A program made the position numbers and the translations under genes. Source: Eucalyptus grandis (Eukaryota; Streptophyta; Magnoliopsida; Myrtales; Myrtaceae). Taken from it: 64,000 nucleotides of DNA. Where the stretch lies: assembly GCF_016545825.1 (NCBI RefSeq), contig NC_052619.1, positions 14,957,501 through 15,021,500 on the forward strand, given 5' to 3'. Positions 1-11,323 of the stretch are shown here, piece by piece (position 1 is the first letter of the stretch; every line of letters begins with the position of its first letter). The notes under the pieces were generated by a model that worked only from the letters and a program-made list of their open reading frames with translations, did no database searches and had not been told where the DNA came from.

Positions 1-7
1 ACGTATT

Positions 8-262
8 TCATACTTGGTTGAACCTAGCTAATGGGAGAGGAGGGCGCCGGGGTGTTGGCGGCGGTGCCGCCAAGAAGTTCTTGCTGCGAAAATCCACCAG
101 TAGCATGCCACCGTACGCTTTAGCCGCCTCAAAGCAATCCATGGGCTTCTGGGGAGGTGCTTGAGGAATCAGGGGTTGCCTAACCTTCTTCCTAGCGATA
201 CCCTCTTCTAACATGGCGAAGGCTTCCTCTGCAATTTTGGCAAGTTCCCGTGAATGATCCAT
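8..262 (-). CDS. Small conserved protein of unknown function, array copy A (84 aa)
   Basis: I do not recognise the family. The intact single-exon frame starts at the ATG at 262 and gives 84 residues. It has an acidic/basic amphipathic N-terminus (residues 1-28), a short Pro-rich linker (about 29-40), a conserved core with the motif DCFEAAKAYGGML followed by VDF (about 42-58), and a Pro/Arg-rich tail. No signal peptide, membrane segment or paired cysteines are visible. It matches copy C (6058-6306) at 72 of 82 aligned residues by my count and ends two residues later, because the stop has shifted. A TATA box lies 95 bp upstream. Reality as a gene rests on the shared frame, start and promoter in two copies. 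The function is unknown. The alternative is that the array is only a duplicated non-coding segment. Confidence 0.55.
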   Translation of the reverse strand: MDHSRELAKIAEEAFAMLEEGIARKKVRQPLIPQAPPQKPMDCFEAAKAYGGMLLVDFRSKNFLAAPPPTPRRPPLPLARFNQV

Positions 263-356
263 GATTAGTGTTTACTGCTCTGATATCTCGTGCTATCTAT
301 GAGGCTGTGTTCTTTGTGCTGCTTCTGTGTGGTGAAGAACGAAACCCCCCTGGCCC

Positions 357-364
357 TTTTTATA
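357..364 (-). promoter_or_regulatory. TATA box of array copy A
   Basis: TATAAAAA on the minus strand, about 95 bp upstream of the copy A ATG. The same octamer stands at the equivalent place in copy B (3876-3883) and copy C (6401-6408), embedded in a conserved stretch of about 100 bp. The duplication therefore carried the promoter with the reading frame. Confidence 0.55.
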
Positions 365-865
365 CCTCCGACTTCTCTGGAAATAAGGCAATAATTCAAA
401 AAGGAAAAGGCGAGGGTGATGAAGAACCTGAAGAGATAAGAGATTTATGCATTGGTTTACCTTTCAGTGGCAAACCACGTTTCGCAGAACAAATTCGTTG
501 ATATCTATCCGGTCTTCTTTATGCGTTGAAGGGAATAAGACATAGTCCTGATCTCATGGGGTGACGTGCACGAGTGACGAAAGACACGGGTAACGTGACC
601 ATATGATCTTGTTTGTGGAAGGAATATAGGGGCAAGACTCACAATTATCCAGACCTAGCCCGTGTCATAAATCGAATCATCCAAACCATAATAGATCATT
701 TTCTTAAATTGGGTTGACCTTTTCTTTTTTACCTTGTTCTTTTTCTTTGAAAAATGAGCCATTTATTTAGGGTTTAAATATTTCACGTAATAAATAAATT
801 TATCAAATTAATAACTGGACAATTTACTTATGATAGCTTCTAAACAACCGTTTGCAAATTAATGA

Positions 866-1145
866 TTTAACAACGAGTGTCTAGCCTTGATCATAGAAGA
901 CAGTTCTAGGTGAATGTTTAATTTGATCACATGAAATGTCAAGTGCTCGTTCCTTTTCTTTAGCAAAATTTTTGTTTTGCCTGCTCTCTCCACCTCAGTT
1001 TTTGGAGTTGCTAGCACGGTGCATGACTAATTAGTTTATGAAAAATATGTTAAGGATATACCGAAATAAATTCATCATATTCGACTGTTCAAATGGATTA
1101 AATATGAATGCATTCAATGCATATAATAAATTATTTCTCAAGGAA
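866..1145 (-). repeat. Inverted fragment of the array's downstream region
   Basis: Up to about 865 the upstream flank of copy A matches the upstream flank of copy C. There the match breaks, and the following roughly 280 bp is the reverse complement of the region found downstream of copies B (about 2890-3110) and C (about 5500-5790). An example is CAACTCCAAAA followed by a CTGAGGTGGAGAGAG-type stretch, read here as its complement at 985-1010. This marks an inversion breakpoint or an inverted duplication in the array. Confidence 0.6.
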
Positions 1146-1149
1146 GGTC

Positions 1150-2805
1150 ACAAGACCACCACAAGTTAAAATCTCCATGATCAAACTTGCGATCCAGCAT
1201 CTTCTCTTCGTTCTCTTTTTTTAATGCCTAATTTTATTCACTTACTTGAATGGATACCGAGTAATTGCTGTATGTTCTCCAAGAATATTGCGGGCCGGTA
1301 CTTTTAGACACATGATAGTTATTAAAAGAGTGCTGTTAAGCTAACCGCACCGTTATTCCTTGCAGATAATGGTGCCTTTTTTTACCAGACATTTCCATTG
1401 AGATGCAATTGGCAACCGGAACCTACAGAATAAAGAGACAATGAGCAAATATGGAATCATTGATTGCTTTTGTTCCTCTCTAGAAAAAAATATAGTTTGA
1501 TCCGTATCTCCTCGGCACCTTGACTAACCATCATTTGGAACTTCCATTTATTTGCAAAAGTGCTGTCTAATATCTTTTTGACGAGGATATAATTGGTTTT
1601 CGGGTGTTGAATTACTGAGCAATAAATCATTTCTGTAATAATTTGTTTTTGAGTTGATATTTATTTATTCAACATATACAACAAATATAAATTAAGTTTC
1701 AGGCTTCCGCATTTTAGAGTAGGATGTCTTTGGGATTCCTATTTGAAAACCCAACTCGAATCTAGGATAGGCTCAATTTTCGTTTAGGATTATTTCAAGT
1801 TTGAAATAAGGTCGACCTCCCAAATCCACTTCGTTGCGATATTTGACTAAGATAAATTAGTAGAAGATTGTACGCATTTTATGCTAAATTAAATTGAATA
1901 ACTTAGTTTAATTCAACAACTTAACATCCATATAAGTCTATTCGTATGAGACAAGTTCAAGGAAACGTAGTAATCGCATATGAAGAATTATTCTGAAGGG
2001 CGAGAGAAATGTTTTTAACTGTCAATTTCAATATATATATATATAAAGATAAACGGAATTTCATATATTGCAATTCATGTAATTAAATGATGATCTCGCA
2101 TATTATGCTGCGAAATGTTCTATTGATGATATAAAATGAGACACCTCATTGACTATGCACATGATCGTAATTACATTTCACAAAGTGTTAATTTAGATAA
2201 ATTTTAACTATAATAATATAGTATTCATATGTAGGTGTATTGGCCATGATCATTAAGGATTTTTGTTTAATTAAGCGTAAGCTAAGACTAAATAACCATC
2301 TGGAAGCTATAGTGTTTTAAAAGGCCACAACTTCCTTGAGACCAAAAGAGCAAGTTATCATATTCTTAGGCAATAGTTACGCGGTCAATAACGAACCATT
2401 ACTCTACAAAATGTGATGGGACCATCTTGCTCGATATATGTATAAAAGATTATTGTTAAGAAAAATATGCATACACAATACCATCTTCATTGAATTCAAT
2501 TATACTTAACACATAATATAGTAGATAATGTTGTTATCTAAATAATTGAATAGATGCAGATCTAATAATCTTTTATGCTGATTATACTTATAGGTAACAC
2601 ACAATGGAGAACGTGTTAATGGAATCAGTTTTCTAGGAGGTTTGTGTTGAATGTGATTGTATTGTTTTATCTGAGGATACGCTTGTTGAATGTGAAGAAT
2701 GTTGTGACAGGATGAGCTAGTCATCATTCTTCTGGAAAATAACGGACCGTCAACCAATCATTTCTGGAAGAAAATTAAGCAAAAAAAAAAAAAAAAAATA
2801 GAGCT
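1150..2805. other. AT-rich intergenic stretch, no gene seen
   Basis: Contains a short (AT)n run near 2030-2043 and an A-run at 2781-2798. Open frames here are short and show no family signature or codon bias. I see no recognisable element. Confidence 0.5.
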
Positions 2806-3107
2806 TATCAGAATGAAGAGAAGATGCTGGATTCGCCAGCTAGATCACAGAGTTTGTAACTTACTTTTGTTCGTCTTTTTACCTTCCTCGAGAAATATTT
2901 TATTATATGTATCGAGCAGCCATTCATATTTAATCAATCTGAACTGTCGAATCTAATAAATCCATTTCATTTTGATACATGATTAACATTTTTTTATAAA
3001 CTAATTAGTCGCATATCATGCCAGCAACTCCAAAAGCTGAGGTGGAGAGAGAGCGCAAGACAAAATTTTGAAAAATAGAAGAAGGAATGAAAATGTCACA
3101 TGATCAA

Positions 3108-3249
3108 CCCACCTGTGGATAGCGCAGTTAGTTGAGATCTATCCTTCTAGCGCATGGAGGTTAAGAGTTCAAAACCCTGCGTTGTTAGCGATTAAAGCGA
3201 GAGGCCCTAGCGGTGGGTTGCTGGGCCAGTTTCTCCCGAGATATATTGT
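3108..3249 (+). mobile_element. tRNA-derived SINE
   Basis: About 140 bp with a RNA polymerase III promoter layout. An A-box-like block TAGCGCAGTTAGTTGAG sits at 3120-3136 and a B-box-like block GAGTTCAAAACCC at 3165-3177, spaced about 30-35 bp as in tRNA genes. It interrupts array unit B: the flanks, CACATGATCAA on the left and TTTGGCAAATTAAATCTG on the right, are both present in unit C without it, although unit C has other sequence between them. The tail is short and T-rich. No clear target duplication is seen. Confidence 0.55.
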
Positions 3250-3518
3250 TTGGCAAATTAAATCTGGGAGTATGTCACATCATGAGCACCTTTTACCTAA
3301 GAGAGACGCTAAACATTATATAGTCGAACATAATTAAAATTTATTACTGCACTTAATCACTGTTGAATTACAACAAAGCTTCTTAGGACATCCAAAGTGC
3401 CATAACCCTTGAGTGAAGGGTATCGACGCTAATCCCAGGAATGCAGCAACTCTTAGGACTAGCTATAGATAGTTATACATATTGTCCATAATACATATAC
3501 ATGATACGTACTTCATAC

Positions 3519-3761
3519 TTAGTTGAACCTATCTAATGGGAGAGGAGAGCGCCGCGGCAGTGGCGGCGACGAGAAGTTCTTGCCATGAAAATCAACCATT
3601 AGCATGCCGCCATACGCTTTAGCCGCCTCAAAGCAATCCATGGGCATGTGGGGAAGGGCTTGAGGAATCAGGGGTTGCCTAGCCATCTTCTTGGCCACGC
3701 CCTCTTCTAACATGGTGAAGGCTTCCTGTTCAATTTGGGCAAGTTTGCGTGCATAAGCTAT
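3519..3761 (-). pseudogene. Array copy B, start codon lost (ATG to ATA)
   Basis: Homologue of copies A and C. Where they have ATG, this copy reads ATA at 3761-3759, followed by an in-frame remnant (AYARKLAQIEQEAF) equivalent to AHSRELAKIAEEAF of copy C. The next in-frame ATG is at 3713 and would give a 64-aa product lacking the first 16 residues but keeping the DCFEAAKAYGGML core. The Pro linker is altered (PQALPHMP) and there is a 3-residue deletion after the NF of the core. It could still be translated from the inner ATG, but it is better read as a decaying copy. Confidence 0.55.
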
Positions 3762-4737
3762 GATAAGTGCTCTGATACCTCGTGCTAAACTGGCGACTTA
3801 GCGAGTGATCTATCTATGAGGCTGTGTTCTTTGTGCTGCTTCTATGCAGTGAAGAACGGAACCCGCCCGTGGCCCTTTTTATACGTCCAACTTCTTTGGA
3901 AAGAAGGCAATAATTCAGAAGGGAAAAAGCGACGGTGATAAAGAACCTGAAGAGATAAGAGATTTATGCATTGGTTTTACCTTTGGTGGCAAGCCATGTT
4001 TGGCGGAACAAATTCGTTGATATCTATCTGGTCTTCTTTATGCCTTTTAAGAGAAAAGACATGCCTCTTCTGATCTCAAAGAGGCATGAGTGACCAATGA
4101 CGTGGGTAATGTGACCACATGATCTTGTTTGTGGAGAGGATATAAGGGCAAGATTCAGAATCATCCACTGTATGCACGGTCCAGACCTAGCAATTGGGCG
4201 GGTTTGGACGAGTCCAGGCTGGGGTCTAACACTGGTCAGTATCATAAATCAAACCACCGAAGCCATACTAGATCCTTTTTTAAATCGGGCTGACATTTTC
4301 TTTTTAGCTTGTTCTTTTTCTTCAAAAAATCACCCATACATTTAGGATGTAAATATTTCGTGTAATAAATAACTTCGCCAAATCAATAACTAGAAAATTT
4401 ACTTAATATAGCGTCCAAACAACCGATCACAAATTTATGATAGCTTCTAAATAACTGCATAAATAGGTCGCTAGGCATGTAATGATAACAAATAACTAGA
4501 AATTCACTAACTTTTGCAATCCATATAATTAGATAAAATAAAATTTTTAAACAAGACAGTCTAAGACCATAGTTCTATAAGGAGTGTCATTGAAAGGTAA
4601 TATCGTTCCGAGTTTTATATTATTTGACCAATTCTAGAAATACTACGACTTATCCAGTAAATAAGTTTACTTAGAGACCGTGTGAAGTAGATCTTTAAAC
4701 AAGTAGGTATGTTATGAGCACCCTACAAAATTTTGCC

Positions 4738-5425
4738 CGAAAAATTATCAAAAAAATCCTACACATATTGCAACTTTTCCAATTTAGTCATAAATATATT
4801 TTTTAGCCATTCGGTTATAAACCTTTCAATTCAATCCATTGAACCGACGTTTACGTCGATAATATTTTAATAATATTTTATTTTTTCAAAATTTTAATTA
4901 ATTTTTCTTTTTTCCTTCACTTTCTCCTCCTTCCACCTGTTGGTCGTCGTTGGCGATTGGCTAGAGGCAGGGCCAGCAAGGGACCTCGCCGGCCTCAAGA
5001 AAGCATGGCCATGGTTGGGCAACCTCACTTAAGCCACCCACTAGCTGGCGAGGGTTGAGCCTTGCTAAAGGCTCAAGGTCGAAGGGCGTGACCTAGCGAG
5101 GTCCAAGGCTGCGACCTCTAGTCTGGGTGAGCCTTATCGATCATGGGTAGGTTGCGGCCTCACCATCATTGGGCAAAAGGTTGACCTCGGCGATGCTCGC
5201 CTCTGGCCAATCACCACCAGCCAGAGGAAGGAGGAGGAAGTGAAGGACAAAAAGAGATAGAAAAAGAAAAGTAGAGAAAAAAGAAAAAAATTAATAAAAA
5301 AACTCAAAAAAATAAAATATTATTAAAATATTGTCCACATTAGTGTTAGCCAAATAACTGGCACGGCTAGCCAAAGTTAGCTGTATAGACTGAATTAACA
5401 CAATTGTAAAAAGTTTAAGAATGAA
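4738..5425. mobile_element. Degenerate Mutator-like non-autonomous element
   Basis: The left end carries the AAAAATTATC terminal motif followed by CCAATTTAGTCATAAA. The right arm ends in inverted copies (CTGAATT, then AAAAAGTTTAAGA). The middle is GC-rich and coding-like but non-coding (about 4930-5230). It has the same architecture as the better preserved copy at 11324-12050. The right terminus is truncated, so no target duplication can be read. It sits exactly between array units B and C. Confidence 0.55.
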
Positions 5426-5429
5426 CGGC

Positions 5430-7165
5430 TAAAATGAAGATGCTAGACTCACCAGCTTGATCATAAAGTTCGTAACTTATTTTGATCATCTTGTCACCTT
5501 TTTTGAGAAATAATTTATTATATGCACAATATACATCCATATTTAATCCATTTGAAGTTTTGATTCTAATAGATCCATTTCAGTACACGATTAACATAGT
5601 TTTCATGAACTAATTAGTCGGGTATCATGCCAGCAACTCCAAAACCGAGGTGAGATAGAGCACGGGACAAAATTTTTGAAAAATAGAAGAAGAAGGAACG
5701 AGCATGTGACATTTCACATGATCAAATCAAAAAATTCACCCAGAAAGTGTCTTGAGCGATCAAAGCTAGACACTCGTTGTTATGCCATTTGGCAAATTAA
5801 ATCTGAGAGTATGTCGCATCTCGAGCACCTTTTGCCTAAGAGAGACATTAAACATTATATAGTCCAACATAATTAAGATGTATTACTGCACTTAATTACT
5901 ATACAATTATAGTGGAGCTTTTTAAGACATCCAAAGTGCGATAACCCTTAAGAGAAGGGTATCAACGCTAATCCCAGGTCTGCAGCAACTCTTAGGATTA
6001 GCTATATAGAGTTATACATGTTGTCCACAATACATATACAAAATACGTATTTCATACTTAGTTGAACCTAGCTAATGGGAGAGGAGAGCGCCGTGGCAGT
6101 GGTGGCGTTGCCGCCAAGAAGTTCCTGCCGTGAAAATCCACCATTAGCATGCCACCGTACGCTTTAGCCGCCTCAAAGCAGTCCATGGGCTTCTGGGGAG
6201 GTGCTTGAGGAATCAGGGGTTGCCTAGCCTTCTTCTTGGCGATGCCCTCTTCTAACATGGCGAAGGCTTCCTCTGCAATTTTGGCAAGTTCGCGTGAATG
6301 AGCCATGATAAGTGCTTGCTGCTCTGATACCTCGTGCTATCTATGAGGCTGTGTTCTTTGTGCTGCTTCTGTGTGGTGAAGAACGAAACCCCCCTGGCCC
6401 TTTTTATACCTCCAACTTCTCTGGAAATAAGGCAATAATTCAAAAAGGAAAAGGCGAGGGTGATGAAGAATCTAAAGAGATAAGAGATAATATGCATTGG
6501 TTTTACCTTTCGGTGGCAAGCCACGTTTCGCAGAAGAAATTCGTTGATATCTATCTGGTCTTCTTTATGCGTTGCAGGGAACAAGACGTAGTCCCTCTGA
6601 TCTCAAGGGGTTATGCGCACGAGTGACGAAAGACACGGGTAACGTGACCATATGATCTTGTTTGTGGAGGGAATATAGGAGCAAGACTCACAGTTATATC
6701 CACTGTATGGACAGTCTAGACCTAGCAATTTGGGGTTGGTCCGGATGAGTCCAGGTTAGGGTCTAACAGTGGCCCGTGTCATAAATCGAATCATCCAAAT
6801 CATAAATAAATTTAGGGTTTAAATATTTCAAGTAATAAATAAATTTACCAAATCAGTAACTAGACAATTTACTTATGATAGTTTCTAAACAACCGATTGC
6901 AAATTAATGATAGCTTCTAAAAATTGCAGAACTAATTTGCTGGATGCGTAATATAACGAATAACTATAAATTTACTAACTTTTACAATCCACGCAATTAG
7001 AAAAGATAAAAATTTAAAACAAGACCGTCTAAAACCATGTATCAATAAGGAGTGTCGTTGAAAGGTAATATTGTACCAAGTTTTATATCATTTGACCAGT
7101 TCTAAAATATTATGATTTATCTAGTAAATTAGTTTACTTAAATACCATCTGAAGTAGTTCTCTAA
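5430..7165. repeat. Array unit C
   Basis: The counterpart of unit B, and the best preserved full unit. It contains the intact frame 6058-6306, its TATA box (6401-6408) and the shared flanks. The match to unit B ends near 7165. Confidence 0.6.
6058..6306 (-). CDS. Small conserved protein of unknown function, array copy C (82 aa)
   Basis: Intact single-exon frame from the ATG at 6306. The order of parts is as in copy A: charged N-terminal helix-like stretch, Pro linker (QAPPQKP, about 34-40), core DCFEAAKAYGGMLMVDF (42-58) and basic Pro-rich tail. The TATA box at 6401-6408 puts the predicted start of transcription some 65 bp before the ATG. Substitutions against copy A are mostly outside the core, which suggests constraint on the core. 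No known domain is recognised and the cellular role is unknown. It is likely soluble and intracellular because no targeting signal is seen. Confidence 0.6.
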   Translation of the reverse strand: MAHSRELAKIAEEAFAMLEEGIAKKKARQPLIPQAPPQKPMDCFEAAKAYGGMLMVDFHGRNFLAATPPLPRRSPLPLARFN

Positions 7166-7169
7166 GCAA

Positions 7170-10100
7170 ACCCAACAAAAATCCGTCACATCATTTAGCC
7201 AGCAAATTTAACGGAAGAGTTTTAGCATATCTCTTATTATTTAAATTAGTTTCCAGTCATTCATCTAATATAGTGAATTGTATAAATCACTTTCTTTTTT
7301 TTGGTTATCATGCAATTATGATTAACAAGACTGAAAATTGTATAATTTTAACTGTTCCAAATTTCCAACTCCAATTCAAGCATAATGGGGAAAAATATCG
7401 TTCGAGTTTTTGGTCATGTCGGGCTGACTCCACCTAATTCGAAAGTTTCTGCTCCCAGTAGAGTGGACTCGGTTGTTTTTGCGGGTTGGAAAAAAAAAAA
7501 TCCATATCTATTCTTCCAAGCGAGGTTAAACGGGTTATCGGTTTTGGGCTCATTTTTGCCGGATTCAATGTGCACCATGCAACAAGAACAATGGAAAAGA
7601 TGAAAAAGGTAAGTGGAGAAGAATAAAGAAAGTACAGGCATCTCAATTCAGAGCTAGCTTTAAGCTATCCAATCACATATAATTTGGTACCCGAAATGGT
7701 AGCTCAATTAAAAAGGAATCTCATTTCAGGAACGTGATTACTTGAGATGGAAATTTATTTGAGCTTCCCTTCTCATGAAACCAAAAGAGACCTAAAGTGT
7801 GACAACACTCCTTTTATTTGCCGATTTGAAAGGAAAAAAATGATGTGGCCTTTCACGTCATAATTTTTGCCGGATCACCATTGAGCTGGCAAATTTCATC
7901 TATAACAAATATATGACATGATACCCGATTTAATTAAATAACCACATTAGGTTTATTTAAAAATTTTAAATATTTGGTAAACAATTAATACGCCAAATTC
8001 AACATCGAGCAAATGTACATGTACTTATGTTATTATCACCCCAATTGAAGGAAGACTCGGTCAAAACAAGTTTTTACAAGGTATTTAGAAATTAGAGGTA
8101 TAGTGGCTGCGTTGAATTATTGAAATTTTCTCACAAAGAATGGAAGATTTTGGAAGCATGTATGCACTTCAGTATCTGGATAATCACTAATACAATGATC
8201 CGAATCCATACATATTAATGAAGCATATAACCAAAGTGTATTGGAATGCACTTTCGGCGGTAGGGTGTATGACCGCACTAACCTACCTAACATGTGCAAT
8301 CACATGACTTTGTTCAGGGATGGATCCATGGAACGGGAGATATACGCGCAGGGTCTGATTTGGATCAGGTGGATCCACGCTAGTCTCACCAAATCCAAGG
8401 GTGCTCACATGCTCCCGAAGCAACCAAGATTTTTTCTACGGGCTGGACCCAAAGGCCCAAAGTGGCCCAGTGAATTTCTATCTGGAGCCGAGCAATAAAC
8501 AATTCTGTCTGGGGATCTAGTTCTCTTTTAGAAAGCTCAAGGATAGCTGGAGGAATAAGGGATAATGCGCGCACATATTCTCTTGCTCCGCCTTCTCTTG
8601 ATTGGCTCCACGAAGCGCACTTTGTCTTTTTGGCTCGGGAAATATCTCAAATGCGGATAAGGTAGATCATGCGGGATAGGGATGATGTCGCAATCGAAGC
8701 TTAATGTTCTGGTGTTTTAAGACTTTTCTTAACCAAACCAATATCTGACCTTATATTCCGCATAATCGTATCCAAAATGGATCGGGCAGCTTCAGTTTTC
8801 AACATGAAATCTTTACCTCCTCGCCTCAATCATTCCACGTCCAATGCTGGACAAAGAAATTATCCATCATTGAAGAATAGTTGAACTTGTGGGAGACATT
8901 TTCTGTAAAATCGAAATTCAAATCAACTCACAATTACCCCTCCTTAGAGAACTTTTTGAGTCAGTCAGATCGATTGAATTGCCACTGATTTTTTTGCTAC
9001 GGCCAGTTATGTTTGGACAGCTAATGCTAACAGTTCGGTGGTACCAGAAAGTTGCCTTTCATTGGATGCCTATAGTTGGAGCCTCTTTCCTTTTTGAGTT
9101 TCAAAAGGATGTTCTCCTTGGATCCACTTTTCCCATGAATTTGTAAAAAACTTTAGATGGATGACTCGTTTGATCCGACAAACGCATTGTTTTATGAAAG
9201 ATTCCGAATAGTTTGGTTTTTACCTTTTTAAGGTAATTTGCAATTCTTTCTCGATATATTTTTTTTTATAATTTCAGGATTTGAGTATGTTGTCTTTAAG
9301 AAAAATAGCACATAATTGTTTGCTAATTCAAGTCGTGAGCCAAAAAAAGAGATCTCTTTTAAATAATAGGGTGCGTGCCACACGTTCCGTCTTGGCAAAA
9401 CTAATATGATTTAGTTAATGGATGTTCTTGCTTCGAGTATGAAATGTCGTTGGATAGTTTCTCATTCTCAACAAGTTCACAATGTTTGAACTCCGAAAGA
9501 ATTATTGATGAGATAATTAAATCAGTGTCCCTTCTTTGGATCTTGCACATCACAAGAGCTCCGCGCATTGGGCACAACCCCCCTATTATTTGAATCAAGG
9601 ATGATTTTGAAATACTCAATAAGTGAGACAAAATTCAACTATTTATTTATGAGATTGCATATAGATTTAGATCAAGGAATTATGGGATACGCATGATTCG
9701 CGGATATTATGGATGGTGGATATGGATTATGAGTAGATCATAGAAATAGATGTCAAAGGTACAACATAGGCTGCAGATAGGATAAGATTTATTAGGTGCA
9801 TTCATGTCCATGGACGCATCACCGAGCCTTTCACGAGCCACATGGAAAACTGCCAAGGTTAGATGGATTAGATGTTCAGATGGGGGGACCTTTCATCTTT
9901 TCATGCATTCAAAAGTCAAATGATGATGGAAGGGTTTCCCAATTTTGTAGTAATAAAGTGATGCACTTATTGGGGGTTTTGTTATTTTACTCTGATCTTG
10001 GGAAAGCGGAGATTGGAGTAAGTCTTTGGATCTCCCATGGTTAGTAATTCACATTTTAAATTCTAAAGGAACTCTCATCTGCTTGCTTTAACTTGCAATG

Positions 10101-11160
10101 AACATATCGACACATCACCCAAGCTCTTCATATGATTTCTGTTTTTAAACCGGATATTAATTAATTAGTTATGAGTACATCATAAAAGGTGTACATATAG
10201 AATAAATTATATATTTGGCACCCATAATTTACCCCCACTAATCTCATAAATTATGACTGACCAAAAAAAAATCTCATAAATTATTCATTTTCCAAAGATG
10301 CAAACAAAAACTCCAATGTATTTTGATGGAATGACTTAAAAGAGAGAGACTTGAAGAGTTTTCAGTTGTATCAAGCAAAACTAATGGGAAGAGGATATTA
10401 ACGGACTCAGTGAGGGAGATCATGGTAGACTTGATTATGGGTAAAATGACTCATAATCTACATGAACCAAAGAGGTTGGAAGACTGATTTGGCACGCCTG
10501 AGTAAGGCATCCATGTACCAAACTTGACCTGGCTGGATGTGGTTCTAGGCAGGCCTCTCTAGCCCGAAAAAGATAGTTCATATTTTCTTTTATATGGTAG
10601 GCGGGCTAGACACCAAGTCAAGGCTTATCACAATTCTAGAAAGGGACCCGTTGATCATCTAGGCATTGCCAGCTTAGGTCCCAAAGGTTTGTCAATGACT
10701 GTTAAAAATAATGGGAAGTTACAAAAATCCTCGGGTGGTTCTTGTTCCTCTCTAATCTAAAATCATTGATCCATAAACCCCTTTGGTTTTTGGCCAATCT
10801 TCACCTATTCCTTCACATTTCCTCTGCCAAGCATAAGGGATAAGGGTGACATTAAACAAATTCACGATGCTTCCAAATCATTAAAACCTGAAAAAGTCCT
10901 AGACTCCTCGTCATTGGACCAGCGGCGGCACACAGAAGGCTCCCATCATGGAACGACAGGCGGGAAAGGGCTTGGAAGAAAGTGAGACCTAATCATGCAA
11001 AGAATCAGATAATATAAATTTGGAAAGTAAGTAAGAACTTATTCGGAAACAAATTAAAATAATCGAAAGGTAAGTAGGATGATCGCCAAAGGAATAAATC
11101 AGACAACGATGCAAAGGATGGCATCGGTTTACAATCTAGTAAGAGAAGCAAGTCAACGTC
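7170..11160. other. Intergenic stretch, no supported gene
   Basis: Low-complexity and AT-rich, with many stops in all frames. Short frames exist at 8241-8498, 8889-9146 and 9796-10044, but none shows a domain, splice-linked continuation or codon bias I could trust. Possibly very old transposon or gene debris. Confidence 0.45.
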
Positions 11161-11162
11161 AA

Positions 11163-11306
11163 ATTGCTTATGAACCTCCCGTTCGTCTTGTCAGTTGTCA
11201 CCGTTCGCTTTATGTGTGTTCAGCATTTCAAATAATTGCTTATGAACCTCCCATTTGTCTTGTCGATTGTCACGGTTCGCTTTATGTGTGTTCAGCGTTT
11301 CAAATA
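11163..11306 (+). repeat. Two-unit 72-bp tandem repeat
   Basis: Units 11163-11234 and 11235-11306 are near-identical (ATTGCTTATGAACCTCCC... to ...TTTCAAAT). The period of 72 bp is a multiple of three, so a frame across it repeats 24 residues. This is probably chance, as no gene is evident around it. It ends immediately before the Mutator-like element at 11324. Confidence 0.7.
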
Positions 11307-11323
11307 ACTTGTATACGATCTTA

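Larger units (their letters stand above)
2813..4710. repeat. Array unit B (duplicated segment carrying the start-lost copy)
   Basis: Matches unit C (about 5430-7165) almost throughout. Shared landmarks are the CATGCCAGCAACTCCAAAA-type block downstream of the gene, the CTAATCCCAGG block just 3' of the frame, the gene body, the TATA region and the far upstream AAGGAGTGTC block. It differs by a SINE at 3108-3249 and scattered small indels. Gene starts in B and C are about 2.5 kb apart. Confidence 0.65.

Noticed and set aside
3120..3177. A tRNA gene
   Set aside because: A- and B-box-like blocks are present, but no cloverleaf with acceptor stem and anticodon arm can be folded from it. A SINE fits better.
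8241..9146. Short plus-strand frames of about 85 codons
   Set aside because: No motif, no promoter and no splice continuation that restores a known protein.
11163..11306. Possible CRISPR-like direct repeats
   Set aside because: Only two long adjacent units without spacers, and the context is plant nuclear DNA.
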